Shown piece by piece: positions 44,702 through 54,499 of a stretch of DNA of 64,000 nucleotides; positions within the stretch are counted from its first letter, which is position 1; each line of letters opens with the position of its first letter. This DNA comes from Trichobilharzia regenti (lineage: Eukaryota > Platyhelminthes > Trematoda > Strigeidida > Schistosomatidae). The notes under the pieces are model-generated. The model made no database searches. It was not told where the DNA came from and saw only the letters and a program-made list of their open reading frames with translations. Location of the stretch: contig OX235262.1 in NCBI GenBank assembly GCA_944472135.2, forward strand, positions 42,397,804-42,461,803, given 5' to 3'. A program made the position numbers and the translations under genes.

Positions 44702-47145
44702 ACTGGACACAAGGTCAAGGAGAGGAGCAGATGTGGGTTCAGACCACTATTTAGTGGAAGGGACTTTCAAGGTGAAACTAAAAGCCTCGAGGATAGCTGG
44801 GGATAGGCCACAATGCAAGTTCAACACTCAATTACTGAAGGACACAACCACAAAAGACACCTTCACTGCAACTGTCAGAGCAAAGCAGGAAACACTACGC
44901 GGCAGCACTGAAGAATCATGCATGGAAGAACATTGGAAGTCCCTGAAGGCGATTCTCAACGAAACGTGTTCAACGGTTCTAGGAAGAAAGAAGAGATGAC
45001 ACAAGGAATGGCTCTCAACGGACACTTGGAAATTAATAGAAGAGAGGAGAATGGTGAAAGAGAAAATGATTCAATGCAAGGACTGACAGGAGAAGGAGAC
45101 GCTGAGCTCTACTTACATAGTACTGGGCAAAGAAGTGAAGAAGAGTGCTAGGAAGGACAAAAGACGATTCTAAGACAACCTGGCCACTGAAGCTGAGAAG
45201 GCAGCAGGCAAAAGGGACCTGAGGACACTATATCAGATAACCAAATCTCTATCTGGGAAGAGACCAACACAAGTGAAACCTATAAAAGACAGCCAAGGGA
45301 AGCCCATTACCAAGGAAGAAAAAGAGATTAAACAATGGGTGGATCACTTCAAAGGACTCTTGAACCGACCATCACCTGCAACCCGTCCGGAAATACCAAC
45401 AACAGCACGTACACAACTGCAAGTTGACACCAATCCTCCAACGGGAGCTGAAGTCTTGAATGCAATCAAGCTTCTGAAAGCTGGAAAAGCAGCCGGACCA
45501 GATGGAATACCCCCTGAAGCACTGAAAGTGGACCCAGAGACTACAGCAGACATGCTGACTCCATTATTGCAAAAGGTCTGGAAGGAGGGAAAGGTGCCTA
45601 CTGACTGGAGGAAAGGTTACCTCGTGAAACTACCAAAGAAGGGTGACTTACGCCTCACTCTGCAAGAACTGGCGAGGAATCATACTCCTGTCGACGCCAA
45701 GTAAAATCCTGAGTCGCACCAACCTGGAGAGAATAAAGGACGCACTGGAGACAGAACTCCAACCAGAACAAGCTGGCTGGATTCAGGAAAGGCAAGTCAT
45801 GTACTGACCAAATCGCATCTCTACGCATCTACATCGAACAAAGCATGGAATGGTGATCAAACCTCTACCCCAACTTTATAGACTTTGAGAAGGCCTTCGA
45901 CAGTTAGCGTTGACCGCGGAAACTACTCTAGTACTACGGCGTACCCTAATGGATATATATCAATAATAATTTATCAGAACGCAGCTTCGCATAATTAAAT
46001 AGACTCAAAATTGAAATGTGTACTAACTTCGATCATAAACTGATTTAAAATTATTCTATAGACTTTTGGGTAATCCAAATATTCATCAACCTGATTCAAC
46101 AGCTGTACGACAAGGGAACATGTCAAGTGATCCACAACGGAAAACTCAGCGAGGCGTTTGGAGTAAACACAGGAGTCAAGGAGACAAGGGTGCTTATTAT
46201 CACCAATGAATGATATTCCTAATTGTGGTGGACTGACTGGATAATGCGTCAGACAGTGGGAAATGAAAAGATAGGGATATCCTGGACCGACGTGAATAAC
46301 CTAGGAGACCTGGACTTCGCGCGGCGATGAATGATGTTTGACGTCACAAAAAATCGAAGACTTACAGGCGAAAACCGACAAACTGGTCAAAGAAGCAGCC
46401 GGCGAAGACAGGACTCCATGTGAACATAGACAAGATGGAGTTTATGAAAATAACCAACCAACAACAGCAGCAACATCCAGCGTCAATCGCCATCAACGGG
46501 AAGGATTTGAAAGTGGTTACTTCATTCATTCACTTATCTAGGGAGCATTGTCTCAACTACAGGCAGTCAGAACGGACGAGGATATCAAATCGACGAGAAC
46601 TGGGAAGGCGAGAAACACATTCATCAACCTGAAACCAATCTGGAAATCTTCGTCACTCAGCATCAACAACGAAATTCTGTCGGATTTTCAATACAAACAA
46701 CATCGAGTCATTTCTTCTATACGGATGGGTTACAAAGAATATTTCCAACAGCCTGTTGCAGACTTTACTAACAAATGTCTTCGCTCTACACTGAAGATCA
46801 GATAGTCGGCCCGGAAGGAATCACCAACACGAAACTATGGGAACAAACAAAACAAGAACCATTCGCCAACCAACAAATATGCAGGAGATAGTGGAGATGG
46901 ATCGGACACTCACTCGCTGAGGAGTCCACTGGGTGACATCGCGCGTCAAGCCCTCGAGTGGACCCCGAAAGGGAAGCGGCAACTGGGATGTCAGTGCAAA
47001 AGTGACGTGGAGGAGATCATGTGAAGAGGAGCTGAAACAGTATGGACCAACATGGATGCAGGTGAAACGTAGAGCAGAAGAGAGAAGCAAGTGGAGACGT
47101 GCACTTGAAGCCCTATGTTCCACTAGGAACCCAAGGGAGGAATAA
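44702..47145 (+). pseudogene. SR2-like LINE: end of endonuclease, RT and C-terminal region
   Basis: The frame at 45,273-45,704 is the best part: a KQWVDHFKGLLNRP block, AGKAAGPDGIPPEALK and VKLPKKGDL (RT motif 1-2). After a stop at 45,702 the motif A region (LRRPSTVSVDR) is in another frame. An AT-rich stretch splits the next block after RTL. Motif B is reduced to VNTGVKETRVL and no YADD is found. The end is better kept: VTWRRSCEEELKQYGPTW, then RWRRALEALCSTRNPREE at 47,090-47,145. Confidence 0.78.
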
Positions 47146-47150
47146 TAATA

Positions 47151-47550
47151 ATAACATGGATTAGGAATATTCAATAGAAAGGTGAATATTGAACCGTTTA
47201 ATTAGTGTATTGACGCAAAATTCTGAGTATTAACTTTAATCAGATAACGTAGGTCATCTGACTTATTACGTCTGTTGTCAAAATACATTTTAACATTGAA
47301 GTTCCTTTTTCGGATAATGGTGACCACCAAATTGGTTAGTCTGTACAGGTGTGGGAATGGTTATTGTTTAACTTGTCTTAATCAATTGTCAGACATTATA
47401 ATGCCAACAGGGCAAAGCTGAACTTTGCCAATTTAAGGTCAGGTTAAACTAACAAAGGCGACATTATAGTTGGTTCGAGTTAGATTACAGTTGGTTTAGA
47501 GACATATTTTCACGTTACGTATAGGTTCACGAAAGATTAGGATTCCCAAT
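47151..47550. other. Unassigned sequence
   Basis: No gene was recognised. The stretch 47,395-47,475 holds partly inverted words (GACATTATAATGCC and GCGACATTATAG). Confidence 0.35.
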
Positions 47551-47551
47551 C

Positions 47552-47632
47552 GGACAAATGTTGGGACAAAGTGGGGACATTTTGGGGAAAATGGGGACAA
47601 CATCTTGGAGAATGGGGACAAAATGGGGAAGC
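47552..47632 (+). repeat. GGGGACAAAA-type minisatellite, left cluster
   Basis: Several variants of TGGGGACAAAATGGGGAA occur in 80 bases. The same words fill 48,850-49,065, on the other side of the transposase-like frames. Confidence 0.7.
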
Positions 47633-48029
47633 ATTGGAAAAGTTTTACTTAACTCGGTAGACTACTGATAAATTGTAAGTAGTAAAACTTTTAGGTCGAA
47701 AATACTTCACCGATACTGGAAGTCAATAAAAACGCGTGAATTAACTGATGCATTTTTCGTAATTCAATGAAATCTACATTTTCCTATTGAATAATTTTAA
47801 ATCTTACTGACCAATCAGTGCAGTTAGTGCAAAATTTCTTTGGTAAATGGTAATTACAGCGCAACCAATCTCAGGGTTTGTTTCATTACAGTAACACATT
47901 TTGCGCGCACTTTTAAACTGTTCAGGATGCAGGTAGGTGGTCGCTGTAGTCCCTTTTCAATTTTTCTCCTAGTCTAACACTAAATACCCTATACTAAGCC
48001 TGAAAAGATTACGTGAGCGTAATCTAAAA

Positions 48030-48850
48030 TTGACCTGCCATTACACGTTTTACAGAAGATATAAACGTAATTATGCGCAGATAATGGCCGAGATAAATGC
48101 AGCGTCGACGTCAACGGAGGCTGTCTCACATGCTGTCCTTCATGTTGAAGTCCAGCCCTCTTCAGTGAACACTAATAGTATGACTGATGAAACCGAGGTA
48201 GTGCCATCGGCACCGTGCACCAGCGTAACACCAGGGCTAGTACTTCGCAAATATGCACACAAGTCTCTTCTGAACGTGATGAATTGACAAGTATGCTTCT
48301 GAATATCTTGGTCACCACGAACATTTCACAAGCAGACGCTAACAGAATATTGGAGATATTCCGTGCAAAATTGCCTCAACTACCAACAACTGTTAGAAGT
48401 GTACTGAGAATGTGTGGGTCTTGCGAGTCTAGACTACTGGGAGAAGGAATGTATTGCCACATCGGTCTCAAAAAATGTTTGCAGCACTACATGGAGATTT
48501 CGTCTGTGATTGAAAGTCCCAGCAACATGATTGACCTGCAGTTGAATGTCGACGGTTTGTCTATCTCGAAGTCTTCTAACCAGCAGTTATTGCCCCTGTT
48601 AGGTAGGATTTCGGCACCGTTCTTAAGCAGTGTTTTCATGATAGGTATATATGGTGGTCCTAGCAAACCCAGCAGTTACAAAGAGTTATGCAATGACTTA
48701 GTATCTGAACTAAAGGATATATTAAGTCAAGGCATACACATTACTAGACTTAATAGACATTTCAACGTTCGTTTGACAGCCGTCATCTGTTATGCACCGG
48801 CTAGAGCGGACTTGAAATATATAGTAGGTCATAATGCTAGCTCCGGAAGC
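48030..48850 (+). pseudogene. DNA transposase N-terminal part, CACTA (Tnp2)-like
   Basis: Two frames joined by a frameshift near 48,250. The second carries ITRASTSQ-type linker, LPTTVRSVLRM, GMYCHIGLKKCLQHY, LQLNVDGLSISKSSNQQLLP, FMIGIYGGPSKPSSYKELC and VICYAPARADLKYIVGHNAS. The run NVDGLxxxKSS, then GIYxGxxKP and CxAPARAxxK is typical of animal CACTA/EnSpm-type transposases; schistosomes have such an element (SmTRC1). The expected Cys-rich block after GHNASSG is replaced by minisatellite DNA at 48,850, so the catalytic rest is absent. The family assignment rests on motif memory, not on a search. Confidence 0.5.
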
Positions 48851-49065
48851 GACAAAATGGGGAAAATGGGGGTAATTGTGTGGACAAAATGGAGACAACA
48901 GGACTTTACAAAATGAGGAAAAGGCGACAAAAATGGGGACAAAATGAGGTGAATGGTTAAAAAATGGGGAAAATCTTACTATTTCCCCATTTCATCCCCA
49001 TTTTTACTCAATGCAATGTCCCCATTCTTTCCCCATTTTGAACACGATTTTCCCCATTTTTGTCG
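48850..49065. repeat. 216-bp minisatellite block with terminal inverted repeats
   Basis: It begins CGACAAAATGGGG (48,850-48,862) and ends CCCCATTTTTGTCG (49,052-49,065), an inverted pair with one extra base. The left half is GGGGACAAAA-type on the plus strand; the right half has the same words on the minus strand. It interrupts the transposase frame. No target duplication was seen. Confidence 0.7.
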
Positions 49066-49194
49066 AATTGGGTTATTGTTAGGTTTAGAAGATCTAAATA
49101 ATTACATGCATAGAATGTGGTTAAATTACTCTGCTGATAAAAGAACAGAACTTGTGCACTGTGGCAGAGTATAATTCCATTGTGGGTAACATTA

Positions 49195-49265
49195 ATTTTG
49201 ATAGAGTTTCACAGTGTTATACAGTCATATTTACTGATGACGTTTCGAACACAATTTATTGCTCA
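49195..49265 (-). mobile_element. Penelope-like element family P2, 3' UTR fragment
   Basis: The minus strand matches the P2 3' UTR at 18,325-18,395 (TTCGAAACGTCATCAGTAAA against CTCGAAATGTCATCAGTAAA, then the GTATAACA word). No coding part remains. Confidence 0.65.
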
Positions 49266-49689
49266 GGAAATATTTCTGTATTGCCCTATGAGAAATTGGG
49301 AGGTTTTTTGGGATATATACGAGAACGTTATCCTCTGTAACCATTTTTAACATTGCATTACTTTTATATAAACGATTTTTTACAATTACGCGCCGTTTTT
49401 TAGCCTTCTGATCAGTCGAAGTTGTCCTTGTCAAGGTCATCAGTCCGTTCGCTCGGTAGTTTCGGTCTGGGTTGCTATTCTTTAGAGTTGTCTCATGGGA
49501 ATCCAGAACTTGCATTTCATTCCATACGGGAGTGGTAGGCTAAATATAACCTGCATTCTAGTGAGTATGGTTGTTCGCACTGAAATTAGAAAACAGAACC
49601 CATCATTTCAAGTAAAAAATAAGCATTACTTTTCCTGAGTATATCAGTATTTAGTAAATAATAATGTTTCATTCTATGATGAACCTTGC
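49266..49689. other. Unassigned sequence
   Basis: A 94-codon minus frame at 49,231-49,515 has no known similarity. It partly overlaps the P2 UTR fragment, which argues that it is a chance frame. Confidence 0.35.
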
Positions 49690-51545
49690 CTAGATTACCA
49701 GCCCTCTGTATTTTTTGGCCGGTCCGAAGCCGTTACGAGGAAGGAGGGTGAGAAGTGGGGCTGGTGGACCTACACCAAAAAGACCAGTCAAACTGCTACA
49801 GAAACTTCAAAGCGCAACAGAAATTGAAAAAATTTAAAAACAAACCCATTCTTTGCTGGAGTCGGATAGGTGAAATGATATGGACTCGTGAAAGCTTCTG
49901 GGAAGTCAGCCAGCCTGCCAGTGTGTCTTTTCTCGATGAAATCAGGAATGTGAGTAGGGACATGGAATGTACGAGGCTGGAAAGGCTGCCCAAGTAGCCG
50001 AGGAAATGAGAAGATAGGGTTTAGAATTTCCGAGAATCTGTGAGAGCAGATAGAATGGACGTGAACTGTCAAAATTGTAAACTGGTGAGTCAGTAATCAA
50101 ACAGGTCTCTACTGGGAAGAGTTTAACCCACATGATGAAACCAATAGAAGGTGGTGAAGGGAACCTGAACTCCAAGAAGGAGAAACAAATCAAACAATCG
50201 AGTGATCGCTTCAAAAGACTCTTCAATTGACTATCACTTGCAACTCGCCCACAAATACCGCCATCGCCAACAGCACGCACAGAAGTGCTTGTCAGTGGAC
50301 ACCGGTCCTCCAACGGAAGCAGAAATCCTGAGTTCAGTCAAGCTACTGAACGCCATCCAGGAGGACTGGAGGAGCAGATGGAATCGCCTAACCCCTAAGC
50401 ACTAGAAATGCATCCAGAGACTGACAAAGACGTGCTCATTCTATTGTTACAAACGGTTTAGAAGGAAAGGTAACTACCGATTGGAAGAATAACTACCTTG
50501 TCAGGCTGCCAAAGAAGGGCGACCTACATCTCAGTCTGCAAGAACTGGCGTTGAATAATGCCCTTGTCCAAACCAAGTAAAATACTAAGTTGCGTCATCC
50601 TGGAGAGAATAAAGGATGCACTAGATACAGAACTCCGCCCATTGATCAGAGCAAGCTGGATTCAAGAAAGGCAAATCATATGATGATCGAATTGCCACTC
50701 TACGCATCATCATCAAACAAAGCATAGAATGGCAGTCAAACCTCTCTCTACCTCAACTTAATCGACTTGGAAAAGCTTTTCGACAGACAGCGTCGACCGA
50801 GGAGTGGTTCGCAAACTGCTTGAACACTACAGAATACTATACCCAGGTCTTTATCAACCGCATTCACCAGCTGGCTATATGATAACGCCACGTGTCAAGT
50901 GATCGACAAAGGAAAACTCAGCGAGGCTTTCGAAGTGGGTGAATACAGGAGTAAGACAAGCTGGATTGTGCGACAGACTGTACACTGGGAGCGAGGAGGC
51001 AGGAATACGCTGGACCACCGATGTAAAGACCCTAGAATATGTGGTTTTCACGCGTGGATGATTTATGTCTAATGTCACACAAACTTGACTTGCAGGTTCA
51101 AAACAAACAAACTGGCAAAAGAGGCAGGCAGCGAAGACAGGACTGCAGGTGAACACAGAGAAGATGGAGATGATGGGGATAACCAATCAACAACAACAAC
51201 CGGCACCAATCATCATCAACGAGAGAGATTCGTGAGAGGTCACTGTCTTCACCTATCTAGGGAGCACGGATTCAAACACAGGCTGACAGAACGAGTGGAG
51301 GTGTAAAATCCAGCCAGCCAGAATCGGAAAGGCAAGATAGGCCCTCATAAACATGAAACCAATCTGGAAATCTTCTGCACTCTGTCTCAGCATAAAGAAC
51401 AATATCCGGATTTTCCACATCAATGTGAAGTCGGTTCTACTATGTGGCTCAGAAACTTGACGTGTCATGGAAAGTATTTCCAGTAATTTACAGACCCTTA
51501 TCGACAACTGCCTTTGCTCCATACGGAAGATCAAATGGCAGGAAA
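49690..51545 (+). mobile_element. SR2-like LINE with internal deletion
   Basis: It has the 5' UTR (TTGGCCGGTCCGAAGCCGTT, shared with 41,950-41,985), the first 30 codons of the endonuclease near 49,945 (VGTWNV-like in frames that include ARLERLP), and then jumps near 50,120-50,160 to the linker before RT. The endonuclease is therefore almost all deleted. RT blocks (VLILLLQTV, KILSCVILERIKDALDTELR) and the region to the conserved SLCSIRKIKW-like block follow in many frames. It stops at about 51,545, without the C-terminus and tail. Confidence 0.7.
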
Positions 51546-51800
51546 GAACTATCGAATAAACCAGAGGCTGTCAATTTTGACAGAGTCAAACTAGAGTTTA
51601 TCGATGACTTCCAAGACAACGACAAAGATCAGATGATCGAAGTCCCAAAATCTCCATTCACTGAAATCGTTACATCACCAGAAAAACCTGTGAAAAAACG
51701 CGATCCGATTGAGGAGCACATTGGCCCAAATTATACGTTCAAATCATCAATATTTAAATTATCGCGAATTGTCTTTTCTGTTGTTTTTATCCAAAATTAA
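51546..51800 (+). CDS. Unrecognised coding-like open frame, possible exon
   Basis: The open frame continuing from the SR2-like copy changes character here: EAVNFDRVKLEFIDDFQDND, then IEVPKSPFTEIV and KKRDPIEEHIGPNYTF, ending at a TAA at 51,798. Acidic and basic residues alternate as in a soluble protein, and codon use looks coding. An AG (CCAG at about 51,565) precedes EAVNF and could be a splice acceptor. It does not match the SR2-like ORF. It may be a host exon or part of another element; I do not recognise it. Confidence 0.3.
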   Translation, partial: ELSNKPEAVNFDRVKLEFIDDFQDNDKDQMIEVPKSPFTEIVTSPEKPVKKRDPIEEHIGPNYTFKSSIFKLSRIVFSVVFIQN

Positions 51801-51988
51801 CATATAACTACTCATTTTTCTTATCTGTATTTTCATCTTTAATTCACAATGATATTATATAAACACCGACGTTGTTTCACATAATAGCGTTTAATCATGT
51901 AGTGCTAACTATTCCCCGGAATTTTCATCTGCACACTATCGATCCATGGCTGCTTTTTACCATTCCATATATATTGTGTCATAATTGT

Positions 51989-52347
51989 TGTCAATGCAGT
52001 TGAAGATTGAACTATCAATTCATGGTTGTTTGCTCAAACCAACTTCCCCAATTTTCGCGGAGGCATCAATACGACAGTCATCGTCTCATCGGTCGCTGTT
52101 CGGAAAGAAGTCAGCAGTAAACCATCAGAAGTAATTTTGTGATTTATTATTGTAATATTTGTTCACAGACCCTAGTAAAAACATTATTTTATATGTTGGT
52201 GTAACAATAAAGAATTCTCGAGTGGCCAATCGATCTTTTGGATTTTTCGTCCGTTATTACTAAGCGTTTCTCAAAAACTGCAAGGAACAGCGTGGGCCCG
52301 AGCGTAGCAAGAGCTGGGCATTAACGGTTTATGAGACGTGGCTGACA
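51989..52347 (+). mobile_element. Solo LTR, 359 bp
   Basis: It begins TGTCAATGCAG and ends GGCTGACA, so the termini are inverted (TGTC/GACA), and is flanked by the 5-bp duplication ATTGT (51,984-51,988 and 52,348-52,352). AATAAAG at about 52,208 could be the polyadenylation signal and gives the orientation. It is the same family as 61,158-61,513. Solo LTRs are left when the two LTRs of an element recombine. Confidence 0.9.
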
Positions 52348-52352
52348 ATTGT

Positions 52353-52639
52353 CGACTCATTTGTTCTTGGTGCATTTATCATTAATATCATTATCTTCTC
52401 GTCGATTTTTTCAAAAGTCTGATAATATAACTATTCTGTGTGCTGGGCTATTTACCTTGCTAAAATACTGGATAACCTTGAATATCAGCATCCAGTTCCG
52501 TTTTCTTGAACTGGGGAGGAACTTAAACTTGACGCAATTTGGACGCTGGACAGTTTCCGTCGAATAATGGGAGGTATTGCCAAAACGAAGACTTTTATCT
52601 TGGACTGTACTTAGCCGTTGACAAATAAAAGATTACTTC
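52353..52639. other. Unassigned sequence
   Basis: No recognised feature lies between the solo LTR and the candidate G2 LTR. Confidence 0.35.
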
Positions 52640-53025
52640 TGTTGTAACGACAGAAGGCAAGAGTCAGGCAACAGGTCATTCATTAATGAAATCAGCAGAT
52701 ATTTATATATTTTCATGTATATTATTATAGATTATTGTTAGCAGACAACGCAGCCTTCTGACTGATGGTTTCTCGCAGAAAGTTAATCCTTCGTCTCTTT
52801 GTGGCTGTTTCTTTGAGGTCAGATCATCTATCTGCTAATTGTATCCGCCTACGCAAAGTCTGCTGTGATTGGCTGTTGAGTCAGCCTTTGTTCTTGTTTT
52901 TCACATTACCGATATTTGGGAAGTTAATTACTGTTTGATAATCTGGCTAGCAGACAGCTCTCACCACACTCTCTCTCCCGCCAAATAGCTTAGCGCGCAG
53001 GCATTCCGACTTTCTAAGCAATACA
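52640..53025 (-). repeat. Candidate 3' LTR of the minus-strand Ty3/gypsy element G2
   Basis: On the minus strand it would run from TGTATTGCTTAG to TTACAACA (386 bp) right after the end of the G2 integrase frame and a purine-rich AACTAGAGGA. The position and TG...CA ends fit an LTR, but no second copy lies in the window, so the limits are a guess. Confidence 0.35.
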
Positions 53026-53040
53026 TCCTCTAGTTGATGA

Positions 53041-54495
53041 CTGTTACGGACCGGCTTGTCTCACTATATCCATCGTTGGGTCTGACTGGCGTTAAGTCGC
53101 TTTTGTGTGTCACCTCTTCTGATGGTATGTACTTGAACCCGTATTTTTGTGATTGTGTATGGTCCTTCCCACTTTGGAAGGAGTTTTCGTGAACATGGCC
53201 TGCATATAACTGCATATCTTCTGTGTCTACACTTCACTTGGTCCCCGACTGCAAAGGTAATGCACTGAGTCTTTCCTTTCAGCTGAGACTTCGCGACATC
53301 ATTCCGCTGCTTCTGCATTACATTCTTGACTGCTTCTTTCCGTTCTGCTTTTAATTTCTTCGTACTCCACTTTTGGTGTAGGGGCCAGGTCTCGTTGTGT
53401 ATCGTAATCGTGGTTTTCTACTATGCATCAGTTGGAAGGGTTACTTCGTTGTTTCCTGAGTGGTAGCCCGATGTGTTAGTAGAATCGGTGGAACCTCCGT
53501 TTCCCGGTTAGTGCCCTTCGAGGCCAAACACTTTCAGTGTATGGTTGTTTCTCTCCGTTAGGCCATTCGTTTGTGGATGATATGGGGTCGTTCTGCTTCT
53601 CTTGATGCCCGTTTGTTGCAAACGGGATGTAAATTCTTCACTTTCGAAACAGGGACCTTGGTCTGTCAGTATTGTCTTTGGTACGCCATGGTCTGCGACG
53701 ATTTGTTTATTTACTGCATCTGTCACGGTCCTTGCACGTTGGTCTGGGATCGCTACGGCGTCTACCCATCACCCACCGTCATCACCAAGAGGTACTAATT
53801 ACCATTGGATGTCTGGGGAAATGGACCCATGACATCCACAGACCACAAATCACCTATCGCCGTAACTGGAATCGACTGAAGCGGTGGTCGTATGCACCGG
53901 TCGCCTTTCGTTAGTTGGCGCCGTGGACATCCAAGTACGTATCGTGCTACGTCTTCTCTCATACCTGGCTAGTACATGCCTTGTCTTAGGAGGTCGGTTG
54001 TTCTGGCCACGCCTGTATGTGCTAGCTGGTGACATTCTTCTATCATGTCGTGGCGCGAAAATTAAGGTATGACAGCCAGCCAGCTTCCGTCGTCCTCTTG
54101 CCGGGTCAGAGTCCCGTGGGCATTCACTCTTAGTCGATCTCTCTGTCTAAGTAGTGTGGTTAGCTTCTTATTCGCTGTAGCTTGATCCATTTCTATTCCG
54201 TTGGTGATCACCTGTATTACTGTATTCAGCGTATCGTCCAACCTTTGCCTGAGTGCAAGTTTAGCCGGTCTTGCTCTACTGCATACACTCCGTAAGCGAC
54301 CTTCGGGAACTCAGACTCGTCTTCTGGTCTGGATAACAAATCTGCCAAGACATTTTCACTTCCAGGAACGTGTGAGATCGTAAAATCGTACTCCTAAAGA
54401 CGCAATATCTGCCATGACAATTTCTCTCTCTGTCTTCAAAAACCGTGGCAGTTTATGATCAGTTTCGATGTGGAACCATCGGGCGAGTAAATAAA
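53041..54495 (-). pseudogene. pol: Ty3/gypsy element G2: end of RNase H and integrase
   Basis: From high to low coordinates on the minus strand: LLARWFHIETDHKL and FLKTEREIVMADIASLGVRF (RNase H end, about 54,490-54,370), a linker, the integrase zinc region (HTGVARTTDLL-like, about 54,000), DVMGPFPQTS-like with the first catalytic Asp, VPKTILTDQGPCFESEEF (second Asp, 53,660) with PYHPQTNGLTERNN (Glu, 53,560), then a VGDQVKCRHRR block and LLPKWEGPYTITKI with the GPY motif (53,170). Frameshifts break it into several frames. It belongs to the same element as 56,086-56,640 and 63,240-64,000. Confidence 0.8.
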
Positions 54496-54499
54496 TTCT

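Larger units (their letters stand above)
41920..47150 (+). mobile_element. SR2-like (RTE clade) LINE, near full length, split by another LINE
   Basis: The 5' UTR (GCCGGTCCCAAGCCCGGAT...CTAGCAACTCCACCCCG) is shared with the copy at 49,690. The endonuclease runs to 42,882, then a foreign LINE occupies 42,883-44,695, and the SR2-like ORF resumes at 44,702. The RT and C-terminal region run to 47,145, followed by an AATAATAATAATAA tail. Without the insert it is about 3.4 kb, the length expected of RTE-type LINEs. Stops, frameshifts and a 125-base AT-rich insertion (about 45,949-46,072) make it inactive. Confidence 0.85.

Noticed and set aside
43706..44999. Long plus-strand frames opposite the inserted LINE
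   Set aside because: They are shadows of the minus-strand RT; only the end after 44,702 is real coding sequence of the SR2-like LINE.
47552..49065. CRISPR-like array from the GGGGACAAAA repeats
   Set aside because: Repeat spacing is irregular, there are no unique spacers of constant length, and the DNA is eukaryotic.
53571..54072. Plus-strand frames of 60-80 codons
   Set aside because: They lie opposite the G2 integrase and have no similarity of their own.
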